Below, piece by piece: positions 37,801 to 51,600 of a DNA stretch of 64,000 bases; within the stretch, counting starts at the first letter, position 1, and each line of letters begins with the position of its first letter. Both the position numbers and the translations under genes were made by a program. The DNA is from Cloeon dipterum (Eukaryota; Arthropoda; Insecta; Ephemeroptera; Baetidae): positions 24,139,681 to 24,203,680 of the forward strand of contig NC_088786.1 of the NCBI RefSeq assembly GCF_949628265.1, read 5' to 3'. The notes beneath the pieces are model-generated. The model did no database searches and had not been told where the DNA came from. It saw nothing but the letters and a program-made list of their open reading frames with translations.

Positions 37801-40800
37801 ATTCTAATCCGCTTAGCATCAAATTCTCTTTGTTTCGCCGAGTCGCTCGCTAGATGGGCGGAGCGGGTAAAAAACGAAAGTGGTCGCCGCTCGCACGTAA
37901 TACTTGTGCATACACACGTAAAAAGGAGAATTTCTGGTCTAACGAACGAACGAACCAGCCAGACTGGATGCCTGCCGCCGCCGACAGCGACAGTGCAAAT
38001 AATAAAAATGCAATTCGACGATCAAATCAAGTCAGACGCACACTCGGCATGCGAAAAATGCAAGTCAAGCAACCGCTTTGACGCTTACCCCTTTAATAAC
38101 GAAAAAAACTTGGTCATGCCATCCCGTTTTGAAAAGTGATATTTTCGTATACATCTGTACAGTTTCGATGTTGTTTAAATCGTTTTGAAATTTACACAGT
38201 ATGTATTTTCAACTTTCCAATAAACTTAATATCAGGTGACAGGGATATTTTTTATCGATGTTAATAGTTCTCTTTTCAACTAGTTTTCTTCAGGTAGCAA
38301 ATTAAATGGATGAACGAAAGTGAGTGGTATTATTTTTAAATAATATTTAGGCTTATTTTCTCAAACTTCTGTTTGATTGATGAAAATATGTATGCATAAT
38401 TAATGCAGAATAATATTAATATTGCCTTTTTAGCCCTTGAGATATTACCAACACCTGCAGGCCAACTATATTGCTGCCCATTTCTTTCACCCTTTTGACA
38501 CTCACTTGTTGTTTCTCACGATATTTTATTCAATTGGCAATGGCGATAGCTGGTGGCATGCTTTCTGCGGTAGAGCTAGCAAAGGGTTGCGAGCCTCGAG
38601 GGACGGAGCCCGCCGGAAGAGGAAAGGTTAGCCGTTGATGAAATGCAGCCCGCCACTAGTTGTTCCACCCGCGCGCGCGTGTATCAAAGGTTAAATTACT
38701 ATCGGCGCGCCGTAATGAAACTATAAATCAAATTTGCGGCGCGATCATGTTAAATTAAGCGGGCCCCATTCGCGCGAATTAATTTAGCTTCGACGCCCGT
38801 GTGCTAATGAAGGCGGTACTTATCTCCTTTTCCAGCGAATCTTAATTCTTATCCAGCTGCTTCATCCAAATTCAACTTTCGGCTGGCGCAATTAGCCCCT
38901 CACCCTCTCTGCTGCTGGATAATCTATTAATTTCACTCCGCGAGAGTTTCGAGGAGCGTGCGAAATGAATAGGAAAGAATTATACGCTGAGTGAGTGAGT
39001 GGGCGATGAATTGGAAATTATATGCACGGAACGTCTGCTGGAAAACGCACTCAGTCGGCTCAAAGAAATGAGCCATTTATCAAACGAGCACCTACTCACT
39101 CTTTCGCCTGGGAAATTCGCCCGCGTTTTTTACTCGCCCCTCGGGGACTTGAATCGAGGGCTAAATTAGAAGCATTCGCAGAAAGCGTGACCTGAAATAA
39201 GTCTGCGTTTTTTGTTCCGTGGAAAATTTCGCTTTTGCCGCATGAGAGAGTCAACTTTTTAGCTGCGCGTGGAAAGTTACCATTGGAAAAATGCTGTTAT
39301 TAAAACACAATGGCCCTCTAATTTCGTTTTCTTACTTGCCCAATTTTGCTGATAAGCAGTATTTGAGCGCAGTTTCCACCAGCTTTACGGCTAATGACAG
39401 TGATTTCCATTTCAGCTTGACGAAGATCTAGCCATAAATTTGGAAGAGGCACATCGAATGTTGGATCGGACAATGGTGCCAGCGGAAATTTCATAGCTTC
39501 AATTTTGATTTAATTCGTAAAATAGCTGCTGGAAACAGAGTTTGTAAAAACTTACATTTTTTAAATGACCTCTGGGTTGCACTTTTTTTATTTTAGCAGT
39601 TTGTACCGGTGGTTTTCTATACATATTAATTAATTAAATTTTGCAAAATCAAAATAAATGATCAAATTTTAATTTTAGTTGTACCTTTAATCACACTTTT
39701 CAAGTTTCAAGTTACATAATAACTGTGACCAAAAGAGCCATTCAGCAGTCAAAATTATAAACCCTTACAATGAGATTTCCTTTTTGCAGCTGGCTGGTGG
39801 GCTTCAAAAACTATAGACATTGGAATTCTGTTCCTTAAATTGAAATGTTTGGCTTGATTCTTAACTCAGTGTAGCCAGAGTAGAGCATCACTATCAGGGT
39901 TTGTCAACTAAAGCAAAAACGTTTGCGCAAAGCTACTAATAATGGGAAACCATTTGCTGTAATTTTAAAAGCTTACAATTAGGAATTAAGGCAAAACGCT
40001 TAAAAGCGTGAATGAATTGCTCGGTTAGACTCTATTAATGGAAATTTCTACTTCTGAGTAAGTGAAACTGGAATTCTTTAAATCTAGCGTTTAAAGAAAA
40101 TGCTTAAATTTGGTGTTTATTTTCTGCTGCAAAAGACAAGATTGCGTTTGATTGATGGTGTAAACCCTGACAGTAAAAAGGGTAAAAAGCCAATCCATTT
40201 TTCTTTGCTTTTCGCCTGCAGCCGCTAGCCGCCAATTTCGTATAACACCCAGCTGCTGCTTGGGGTAAATTTGCGGCTTAGGTGGTCTGCAATACGCTGC
40301 AGAAAGATTAAGTGACTTTTTTAAAACAACTCTATCACTTGAACTGCTAGCCGTCGATTTCGCAGCAACGCCTTTAATCTTGATGAAACCCGTGCCGACC
40401 TTAAATTATCATTCACGAGCGCAACGAGACGCCAAGAACTCGGGTTTCTTGTCTGGGCTCCATCAACAGCTAGCGTAATCATTCTTCGAACCGGCAACTA
40501 GAAGTTGATCGCTTGAATGCACGTCGTGCATTCAGAACTGTCGCTTGATCAGATTTCAAGAAAAGTTGCCAGCAGAAATTTCCTCTCGGGAACTAGAACT
40601 ATCAAGTACGGCTGGAATCATTAGCTGCTGGCAAGCGGTGTTGACAGCACCCGAGAAAATATTTCGTGCACTTAGAGGAGAGCGGAATTGCCATGATAAG
40701 CCTTGTGCATTTGCCCTCTCGAGAAATGTGCAGAAAACGTAAAACGGCCTGCTTCTGAGACCGAGGTTGTGCGCGCGAATCTTATTAAAGCGGAATATAA

Positions 40801-40965
40801 TGCCAGAGAAAGGGGTTAACGGCCACATTCCTCGCCGGCAAATATAAGCAATGAATGAAAACAAACGGCTGCTCGGCAAGTTTTATCACGCGGAAGAATC
40901 ATCGGCATCGATGTCTGGCTGCGGTGATGAACACTCACTCTGCAGACGAGCGCAGAAGGAAAATT

Positions 40966-40968
<3 letters not shown>

Positions 40969-41033
<65 letters not shown>
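40969..41033. repeat. (AC)n microsatellite
   Basis: About 32 uninterrupted AC units. Length polymorphism is expected. The overlapping Cys-Val or Thr-His open frames are artefacts of the repeat. Confidence 0.97.
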
Positions 41034-41034
<1 letters not shown>

Positions 41035-44000
41035 CGTATAACTGCATCATGCCGGTCTGCGGCGTGCTCAATGAATCATTAGCAATCGGACCGAGTTTCA
41101 CCCAAGCAGAAATGAATGAAAATGAGGCGGGCGGAGCCTCACATTTGGGCTACTGCGGGAGCCATTGAAATTGTGAGTGCGTGTGTGTTAGTATAACAGT
41201 GACCCAAGCTGCAATGAGATCGATAACATAAGGGAAGAAACACACGAGTCGCGCGGGAAGCGAGCCAAAAGCAGCAGTGAGTGCCTTCTGGCTGGCACAC
41301 CATTGCTTGTGTGTGTGATGCGAGCTGCCAATATTATAACCAAGTTATAAAAAGTAATGATTTCCCCCTGTGCATGGTAATTTTTGAGCTCATAACTCAA
41401 GAGGCGGCAAACTCACACACGCTCACTGCAGTTGAACGCAGCGACCCTTCTTATTTTCCCTTTCTGCTCGGGACTCCAGGGGTGATAAACGATGTCTTCC
41501 AAGATAGGTCAGCATTGTTTGCTCTCCGCACTTCATTCCTTCTCTAAATCTCCATTTGACTTTCAGTATAATGAATTTTAATGAGTTGCGGAATGTTTGT
41601 TCGTTACAATCTAATCCGTTGTTTCTCTGTTGTTGTATAGCAATAAATAGATGCTAAAAGCCATTAATCGTGCGCCGCTGTGCAATTTCTTTTGTTGCCG
41701 ACTACCATTATCAAAGTGTCAGACGCGCTGTCGTCCAAATTAAAATTATGCTAGAGCTGTCAAATTTCCACAGAGTGATTTATTGGGGGGTAAATTCGTT
41801 ATTTATAGTAGCATCATCGAAAGCGATCAGCGCCCTTACTCGTGTCGATTGGAGGGAGGAAAAAATTAGCTTTTTGTGGCTTAACTTTTCAAAAAGTTTG
41901 CTGTTTGCTTTGGGAAACCGCAAATATTATAGTTGTTCTTAGGGTCGCAAAAACACCGAGTCTAGCGTAAACCATATATTTGCAGAGTTATGACCTACAT
42001 AAAAATATTCCCTGGAAACCGCGCGTCTTTAGTACATTTTTCAGGAGAGTGGGTAGATTGGATCCATAAATTTGAATATAGCCCTCCTTTTTACTTCACC
42101 GCATGGTCCATTTGCTTAAAAGGCCAAAATGCCCGAAATGTGTTTGTAGCGCAACTGTATTGAACTGCTGGCGAGGAGGAGTTATTTTTTTATAATAATA
42201 TTTTATGCTATCAAACTTTGCAGGCTGCCACATAAAATACGGACCAATAAAATGGAACTCTATCTTTTAAAAATGAAATATAGGTTGATGAGTGCAAAGA
42301 ATGGTGTAGACTGAAATGGCTAAGTTAGGGCTAGGAAAAAACTACAAATTCACCGTTTGTCCTTGAATGGTATTCATAATTTAAACTTAAAATTCTTATT
42401 CTCACCACTGCAGCCTACTCTCAACATGTCGCTATTCTATCGCTTGGGATAACTCTTTTGAATTTTAGTTGTCCACCTATTCAATTTAATGGGGCAAACT
42501 CAATTCGCGTTCTAACAAACGTGAAATATACGTATTAATCCTATCTAGTTAAATTTATACTGGGTATATTTTATTTTTAGTTCTGCATTGAGTAGCGCTT
42601 TTATTTAGGTCATTACCTATGAGACGTTCCCTCATTTCGGTTGTGGGGGTCAAGAAGCTCATCGATTCTGTTTTGATTTCATCATTCTATTGAGGTTGAA
42701 GTGTGGCAAATGAAGCAGCATTATTTTTACTGTTGTGATTGAACTGAAATGGTAGTAAATCACGAACACGGGTAACGTTACCCCCTTGGTACCTATAGTT
42801 TTTTTTCTACCACGTTTCCTGTCCAAAACCCAGCACTTTGAACCTAAGCTTCAAAGTGGGTCTTTGACTTCGATCCATACTGAAATTGTTCTGCAAACGA
42901 CGATGGATGTGTTCGCTGTCGGAGCCAGAGTGTAATAATATTTTTCCGTGTGTTCGCAGCTGAAACGCACCACCTGCAGATCTTCCTGCGCGAGAGGCAC
43001 ACTTTAGCAATGGTAAGTGTGAGAAAGGAGCGCACTTGGCGGCAGCTTGCATTCGGCACTCAGCTCTCTCGCAACTCGTCAACAACCTAGCAAATCGAAA
43101 CGCCTGCACCGCCAAAAACAACAAGCAGAAATCGTCCTGTGAAGATCGTAAATTTTGCACTGCCACATTTTTCGCCCAACTACTTTATTGTTATCAAAGA
43201 GGAGCGACCGCCCGACTGTGTGTTTTTTCATCCACTCTAAAGGCGCTTAATAAGCTGTTTGCTGCCGGGGTGGTGGTCGGACGCGCGCGCGAAATGCTGC
43301 AGCAAACGGGCACTCGGCTGATAATTTATTGTGTCGTTTGCCTCAATAACTCTTTCGACGCTCCGACGGCAAATCCCCTTAGGTGTCAATTGATTTGTTT
43401 CGCGCCCCTCCCTTTTATTGCTGGACATTTTTTACGTCTTTTCAATTGAGAAATTGCATCTTTTATGACTAGGTGGTAGCCAGCCAAACGGCACTTTTCT
43501 ACTTTACGGCCGATCTAGACTATCCGCCAAACACGTGTACCCGGCGCGTTGCATACCTCGCTTCGCCAAAATTAATAAAATCGATTTCCGTTCATCATCG
43601 GACCGAGAAAACGGCACAAATGACATGCCACTCGGCAGGAAGCAAAATAACCTGAACATTTTTACTGCCCTTTTGAGTTTTTCTCTTTTACGACCGACCG
43701 CATGCGCTAATAAAACACTAATTTTTAATTGCATTTTTATTATCTCGTAAAAATTGCATGCCTAAGAAACTTAAGAGCTTCCGTGCCGCGACTAGCGCCT
43801 CCGCTGCCGTCGAGTGATTAATTGCCAAGATTCCGAGGTGCCTACTTTTGAATTTCAATTACTTAACGTTTCGGCGTCTAATTTCCTACCCTCGCAGCCG
43901 GGATTAACGCGCACCCGCCAGCCCGCCCGCAAGACGGAGAGAGAGAGCGAGAGAATTTTCGCCCGCAGTTAGTTTGTTTGGCTTACATAAGAGCAATACA

Positions 44001-46571
44001 TTACGGCATTATGCGTGTTCTCTTACGCGATATTGATGTCTTTTAATTTAGTCCCGTGAGCTGCGAGCGAGCGCTTATTATATCAGCGTCACGGTGTCGG
44101 CGGCGGTGGCTCCACACCCGAGCAAGTAAATCGGGATGAATAATTTACAACAGCACTTCGTACAGAGCATGCACACTTGCTGGCAGCGCGAATTTCTCAG
44201 GGCGGGAAGAAGCAGGTGCACGCGGTTATATTACATGACGAGAGCGGCGGACTCGAGCAGGTTATCTCCGAATGTAAATGATGTTGTTGGATGAGAAAAA
44301 AGGCATTTATATGCCGGCCTCCCTCGGCCTGAATAATAATCCGAGCATACTCATCAACGCGGATTACGTCAGGGTGGGTGCCGCCTGTAGAATCAGTGCG
44401 ATTCGCCATATTTGCGCTCGGAAATTGCCTTAATTTCGACAGCCCCGGAGACACTATTTGTGCAGCAAAAAGCATGCTGCCGGATCCGAGTGGGAAAACA
44501 GAGTGTTTCGAAAATGGAGTTGATTTTCCTGCGTCAAGCCGCTTTCCCTACATCTTGATGGATTAAATCTGGTAAGTATTGTGCAAATAGCTGGCGCGCT
44601 TGACGGATCCGCTCGATGATCGCTCGCTCCCCCTCGTCTGCAGCCTCTCTATATATATATATATCGGCCTGTTTGCTTTAATGACACCGAGTCGAGATTT
44701 TTCGACGAAAACAGAGAACGCTCTCTTTTCGCGCGTCATTTCGTCTTTTCCCTCCTTTAGCTTTTCCCGTCGAGTATTTTGATATTAAAAAGAGAAGCGT
44801 CGAGCCGAGGGAGGCGTATTCTCTTCTTTTTAAAAGTGCGAAACGAAATTAGAATTCCTGCTCCTTTCGACAGACAGAACGAAATAAGCGAACGTCGTCG
44901 TTTGTGCGCTGAAAACAATTTATTTATAGCGTGCGAAATGAAAAGAAAGCTCGGCGGGAAATTCTAATTTCGCTAGCAAAACAAACTGCTGCGCCGAGAG
45001 TTTTATCGAGTGGGAAAATCGTGCCTTTTGTAGAACTTGCATAACGCAGCATATTCACGGAACAATAATTGGATTTGGTGCGAGGAAATGGCCGCCATTG
45101 ATTTTCGAGCATGAAGATATCGCGAGTAGCAAATGAGTGCCTGCCTCACGAATCATTCGCATCCATCCCTTCATCCGTCCGACTCTCGAGCACCGGCTTG
45201 TTTGCGAAATCAGCGTCGCAGCGAGCACAAGTGGGCGCGCGATTGATTGCATCTCTTTGTCGTTGCGACTGTGGCAATAAATTTTGAATGCCCGCTGGAT
45301 GTGAGCCGGTGGTAAATGAATTCCATTCTGGCTCGCTATTTGCAGCCGACAGCGTATCAAATGGCGATGATATAGTTGTGATATGTGCGACGTCATGTTA
45401 CATTACACTCGCCTGCGCAGCGAATACATACATACACACAGACGTGCGGCCGAGGCCCTCTAAGATAGGGGCCACGTGCTGACAGGGCCAAATGGACATC
45501 GGACTTGTTTGCCTGACGTGCGGATTTCTCAGAAATTGCTTTACCACACAGAACACGCTATTTTTTTATCCGTGACGGCTAACGGCTAGCTGTCCATTTT
45601 ACGGCTGGCTGAGATCGATCTGAGCGTTGTGTAATTCAGTAGCAGTGTCTCGAGCCGACGCTAGTGGAATTTAGATCAGACAGAGTTCCATTTTACGCAG
45701 GAGGAAATATTTTCACTGACACAATGCAGCAGGGTCAGAGTGGAACAGGGGTGGAATCCTTTGAAACCAATTTTTGGTTTGAGGTCGTTTTTAATCTGTG
45801 GAAGTGAGTCAGATTTTAATTTGGTCCTTGGTGACTTTCTATACCATCAATTTAGAAAAAGGTGAACTGCTTATTGCTGGGCTCTCCTCTACAATTCAGA
45901 CTCGGGTAATTACTAGTGACGCGGTTAAAGGACCGCAATACAGGTGGTTCGAGTCGAGATGTGATGAATTCATCTGGCACACGTGAAAATGAGCGTTGCG
46001 CCCAGTCGGCCCAGTCGTCCACCGAGGGGATTCGACGGGGTTCGAAGCAGCGCAAGGCTCGCAATACGTCAACGCGCGTTTGTAATGAAGAGCCAGCATA
46101 AATCACCCGAATCGAGCACTCGGGTCGAGAGTGTCGCGCGCGCGGACGCTCCCCGCGTGCAATTACTGCGAGTAGCAGCGAATGTGCCAATTATGTCCAC
46201 GCACCTCCGACGGGCGCATCAATAATAGGCCGGTTCGCGTTTTCAGCGCCACGTACATATATTCATGAGCGGCGTTTAAATATTCATACACGCTAAAAAT
46301 CATTAAACACCCAGCAGCAGCGCGAGCGGTGGCGGCAGGCATGCTCGCGTCGCTTGGTTCACGCGCCACCGAGCCAAGTCGGACGGACGGTTCGCATTGT
46401 GCCTGCTGCCACCGCGTTTGTTTCATGCCGGCAAACAGTTTTAATAAAACGGCTGCTCTATCGGAATTCGCTTTTTGCGTGCCGCTCGGCGCGCGCGGGC
46501 ATCATTGATTGAAGCGAAATAATAATTTTCTGTATGTTGCTGCAGGAGCACACACACGCGCGCACGGGCTT

Positions 46572-46604
46572 CTTTTTCTTTTTTTTTTTTTTGTTGTTTT
46601 TTTT
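46572..46604. repeat. Poly(T)-rich tract
   Basis: Near-continuous T run with few interruptions inside otherwise CpG-rich DNA; read on the minus strand it is an A-tract. No adjoining retroelement body or target-site duplication is seen. Confidence 0.6.
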
Positions 46605-46899
46605 GGTTTGCTGAGCTGCTTACGTAAACGTCAGATTGCAGTCCGGAGAAACTTGACGGTTTCGCCTTCCGTTGGCCCGCAGACGCGTCACTTTGTTGCA
46701 TATTGTATTAAATTAAAAAAATGGGGAAGTCGCAGGTGAAAAGGTTGCACGCGTGTCGCACGATTTTTATTAAGGCAAATGACTTTCTGCCGGCTGCTCC
46801 AACCCCCATTGTCGGCGCGGTGCATGCAGCTTTTTGCCCTCCGCTATGAAAAATTGACCTATTGTACTGAGTCGTGTCATCTTATATGTCAACAGTGGT

Positions 46900-47636
46900 G
46901 AAAAAAGCAGGCAGCTCGCTCGCTTGGTTGGCTCAGTGAGCACCGCCGCCGCCGCGCCCTAGCATCACCCCAATCCCGAGAACCGCCCTCATTACTCGGT
47001 CATATCCATTGCAGCCGCGGCACGCGCCAAAACCGTCCGATCCAAATCAAAACTCGAGTTGCGGGGGCAGTTCGGCCCAGAGTGGGTGAGAGCAGGGTGC
47101 ACACGCACACTGACGACGACGACGACGGCGTTCAGAACGAGCGCCGGTGCCCCACCCCAGTAACCGCAGCTATAGCATCTGAGGGCAGACAGGGCGCTAG
47201 TAGTAGAGCTTGCGTTGGTTGGCGGCGGATCAATACTCGCGGAGCTCACCCTGGCAGGCAGCTTTGCCATTCTCTCCCTCGGCTCTGTGTGAGTGTGTCT
47301 GTGTTGCGTTGCTGTGCTGCTCGGGGCCACCCGCTCGCTCGCTTGCCCGCTCGCTCCACCGTCGGCCAGCCCGCAGCGGCCCCCGCACCGTCCCCGACCG
47401 CGCCCGCCCCCGGCCGGGGGTCTCGCAGCCCCGTTCGTTCGCCGTCCCCGCCGACCGACTGGAGGACTTTGGCACACGCAACGCCCAAGAACCACACCCT
47501 CGCGCCCAACGCATTTGCATAGTCGTGTGTGCGCCCAACACGGACGAATGTGGGCCTTTTTTCCGAAAGACAATCGGCCAGTGATTTGCTAGCCTAAATT
47601 TTTCTCCGCCTCGAGACGATGCTTGCCAGGTTTGTC

Positions 47637-47701
<65 letters not shown>

Positions 47702-48000
47702 ACTCACACTCGCGGCCGCCGCTCGCTAGCTGGCTGGCTTGCTGGTGCATAAGCGGATTTGGGTCAGTCCGCCGCCCCCGAAACATTGCATATTTTTAGA
47801 TTTCCACCGCCGCAGTAATGCTGCTGGAGTCGGTCGGGTGAGTGCGTCAACGCTGTCGTAAACCCGCGCGGCAAATGACAATTAGCTGTGTGCTGCACGG
47901 CAGCAGCCACTCGGCGTGCCTTAATGACTTTCTATTTTAACACCAGCCACCCTGGTGGAAAAGCGGTGGTAGTGGTGGTGGCGGCGGTGGCTGCTACCAC
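46900..48000 (+). promoter_or_regulatory. GC/CpG-rich block upstream of turtle
   Basis: A GC-rich stretch with many CG dinucleotides, densest at 47080-47480, contrasts with the AT-rich DNA on either side. It ends about 0.6 kb before the exon that holds the tutl start codon, whose acceptor (ttccag) is at 48586. It is a plausible proximal promoter plus noncoding first exon. Many overlapping open frames on both strands are a by-product of GC richness. Confidence 0.35.
47641..47697. repeat. (CT)n microsatellite / GAGA tract
   Basis: About 28 CT units; on the minus strand this is (GA)n, the binding sequence of GAGA factor in flies. It lies in the GC-rich block upstream of tutl. The coincidence with a promoter-like block may be functional, but simple expansion explains it equally well. 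Confidence 0.97.
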
Positions 48001-48638
48001 TGCTGCTGCAATAACGACCGCGGAAGTCTTAATCAGAACTGTAAATATCGCCCGCTCTCGTCATCCGGCTGCGAGTCGGGGCTGCGGAATAAAAAGGTGC
48101 CGTTCGCAGGGGGTAATTAGCGCAAAATGCTGGCGCCTTTTACACCGCCGCCTACGTGCAATTTGCGTGGCCCACCCACCCGTCCGCTCTCGCCCGCCAC
48201 CAGGCCTGAGATTCATTTCGATTGCTCGTCTCCAGCAGCAACAGCAGGAAGCAATTGAAATTAGCGCTGCTGTCAAAGCCCCGGCCAGACAGTTTCTTTA
48301 CAACACTGTTTGTTTAACGACTTTCGCGCGACGGGATGTGCGTGCGAACAGCATCAGCCGCAGCAGTAAAATGCCGAACTAGTTGCGCGCCTCGCACTCG
48401 CAGCTTGCCTAATTTCGATTCAGGGTGTGCGTCGGCAAACGCAACAATTGCCCTCGCGCCTACGCGATAAATCAAGCGAGTCGGCCTTTCTCGGCGGCGC
48501 CAGGCTGCTCCTGCGCCTCGCCTGCCTCCGGACACCCCTGATCAGCCGTCTCTTTTTTTGACTCACCGCTTCGATCTTTGTTCCAGGTGATGGCAACACC
48601 ATTGCACTAGCATCTATTATGGACACAGTGGTCCCGGT

Positions 48639-51600
48639 ATGGGCATGTGCGTGGGTCCATTAGTCGGCTATATCCGCGAGGCTGTGACCTGCTTACTTGC
48701 GCTCACCTCAGTTTGCAATGTATTCTTGTTGTTATTCTTCGCAACCCCAGGTAAAGTACACGACAATTTTTACTCAAAGCATACGTTATCAATACTTTTT
48801 ATTATACTTATACATATTATGAACCAACATTTCGCTACTTATCGTTACTTTTCCGTTCTCTTATGTGTGTATTGTTTTTGAAAAACGTTTTATATTATTA
48901 CAGTCTGCTTATTATTATTATTGCGACATACATTACATTCTCACGTTTTTTACTACCAAGCATGTAGCAGCTAATGTAGCACTCCATCTATTGTATTTTT
49001 ATTTGGTTATTAGGCTACTTTATAATCGTTATTGTTGTAATGGAAAAACGAGCTTCTCGTGTCAAGGAATACGGCCCCGCGGTGTCGGCGGCGTATCGAT
49101 CAGGAAATTTTATTTCTATTGACTTCCATGCCCTCATTCAGATACGAGAAAATGTATACTATGATAGTACTAAATACCATTGATATATACATACACTCCG
49201 TCGACGGAAAGTGAGCACACCGCAGCTATTGGCTAATTTCCCAAAAGTGCCAACCGAATTTGACGCCCAAGTATACATTCCCGGCTCGGGGATTGATGCA
49301 CACAAACATGTAAACCACGTGTGCATATATACACATACACACACGAGTATAGCGAGAGAAAAAAACTGGCTGTGTCGCGGCGGTTGCGCCCGCCCTCCAG
49401 TTCGGGAAAAGATAGAACGGAAAAAGCATATCAGACGAACGTGTGCTTCTCTATTTTGTGTTCCACTCTGCTCTCTTGGCATGCAAACAAAGCTGAAATC
49501 TGTTTTCAGGCGTCAAATGTTTCCAAGATGCAGTACACATCACTGCAATCCTTGGAGAGTCGGTGGTGTTCAACTGCCACGTCGAATTCCCAGGTGACCA
49601 CCCGGTCCCGTATGTGTTACAATGGGAGAAGAAGGTAGGCGACACGGTAGGACACCAAACTCTTTTATCCAATCTCAACCCCCCTGATTATATATATTAA
49701 ACGATAGTAGAGGGGCGCAGCGGTCTCAGTACATACGTGGGACCGGGCGCCGTAGCTATTATCAGTCTTGAGTGGCTATTACTTTTGTAACTGGGACAGA
49801 AAGGGACAATGCGCTGCACTAATGACGCTTACCATTAGCCAATGACATCTCCTCTTAAATTTCACCCCCGTCCCCCGGCAGCGGCAGCCGGGCAAACAAG
49901 CAGCAAACACAAAAGTTTTTTATGGCTTTTCATATATAGAAAAAGTTTGCAACGGCCGAGTGAATTTCATTGCACCATCTCCTCGGTGTTGGCAGAAGTA
50001 GCACAACTTTGAATGAAATTCCCGGCCCGTGATGATTAACTTATCCCCCAGAGTTTCAAAAGTGCCCGCAGAGAGTCTCCTATCAAAATTGTTGGAACCA
50101 ACTGGAGAACGTTTCCTCTCTCAGGTGCTTTTGAACTCTCGTTACTTTCCCTCGACTTGAAAATGTCATTGCCTCTGGTAACGTATATACTCTTTACATA
50201 ATATATGGTTGTGAACTGCACGCTGCAAATATATACCTTTGATCAGCACCAACATACGACAGGCTGCATTACGAACTAGTAAACATTGACATCAGTGGCG
50301 TAACTTTCGATTTGGTGACCCCTAACCTAACACTTTGTGGTATCGGGGTTTGCTTTAAACATTTTATATTTAATATGCCTAGACACTTTTGAATCTTCCT
50401 AAATTTAAATTTTATTTCAAGCCTTTTTATACAGTTAGAATCTATAAACTTTCTGTGAATTTACTTTTCTTGAGATTCAATTGCCTCAATGGGATTCTAA
50501 AGGGTTCAAAAATTCTTTTCGTTTTGCTGCTTTATTTTGCAACAAAAAGACCCACCTCTGCCCACGAAAGCTACGCCACTGAATACATTGATCTGGATTA
50601 TTGCACGCGCCCGTTCCTGTTTGGCACCCTAGCGAAACAGCAACAGGGCCGTAGTGTAAATTTCAGTTTGAATACCTAATTGTAAGTAAGTATAAGCTGA
50701 TTATTTGATCGAGTCGAATTTGATTGCAACAAACCGCATTTTGGAGACTCACTGGCACTGGTAATGCTTCTGCTTGCACGGCGATGCTCATCGCGAAGCA
50801 GTATCAGTGCCGCCGGCATGGTGCAGTCAGTACAGTAGAATTGGAGCTCTCGCATACATTCCATACACGGTCACGCTCTCGCGATAAACTACGGCTTGTA
50901 CACATTGTATTTCTATACGCGCTGGTGAAAATAAATAAAAAGCAGCAGCAGCAGTCGCGACGGCAGCCATTCATCCGTTTTCTGTCTGGTGTGCAAAGAT
51001 AATAATGCCAGGAGCCCCCAGGGCGCCCGCGCCCCCGTTCGCGGACGGGGGCTCGGTCTCCGTGGGGGCGGCAGCAATCCTTGACTTGCCCCCGCCTCGT
51101 ACAGCCACAGTTACAGACCAGCGGGACGAGTCCTTAGAGAGAGAAATTGCAAACAGAGCCCCCGCCCTCCATCAGACACGACACCATCAAACGCACCTCA
51201 TTTCACACGCCACTCTCTGCGATACGTACACACACACACACACACTCACACAGACACCACCACCTCCACTACCATACACCGACACAGAGGTTAATACGCA
51301 TAAATACCGCCACTCTCTGCCATATACATACAAGATAGTTCAATTTTATATATACATAATTATACTTCAGCTGCATCTGCAATTGTTCGTCTTGTCATTG
51401 CCGCTTTTATCTATATACATTCAATATTATATACTTACGAAGCATCTTGCACTTGTGTATTTTTACTCACTACTTTTTAATTAATCTGATATAAGCTGCG
51501 AGGCACGCAGCCATTTCTATTTAGAGTTTCAACTGACACTGATTTTTTGTGTGTTCTCCGCAGTCCGATTAATTAGTTTTGACAGCACCTATCGCTTTTG

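Larger units (their letters stand above)
26288..48638. other. 22-kb gene-poor region upstream of turtle
   Basis: After the shugoshin-like 3' UTR (AATAAA at 26434) I find no coding exon with splice-linked neighbours or a recognisable domain. Open frames up to 190 codons, such as those at 34309-34833 and around 47000-47700, lie in GC-rich or low-complexity DNA and overlap on several frames, so I treat them as chance. The region holds two core-promoter candidates, an (AC)n and a (CT)n microsatellite, TAATTA-rich patches, and increasing CpG content from about 43.8 kb onward. It is likely intergenic regulatory DNA and/or 5' untranslated exons and introns of tutl. Confidence 0.5.

Noticed and set aside
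40816..41168. Cys-Val and Thr-His repeat proteins.
   Set aside because: They are translations of the (AC)n microsatellite.
46992..47703. Long overlapping open frames on both strands (up to 193 codons).
   Set aside because: They arise from GC-rich, Pro/Arg/Ala-biased DNA and the CT repeat, with frames open in several registers at once, which indicates composition rather than coding.
48597..48612. ATTGCACTAG, resembling the 5' part of insect miR-92.
   Set aside because: Only ten bases match, the site lies in the tutl 5' leader exon and there is no pairing arm nearby.
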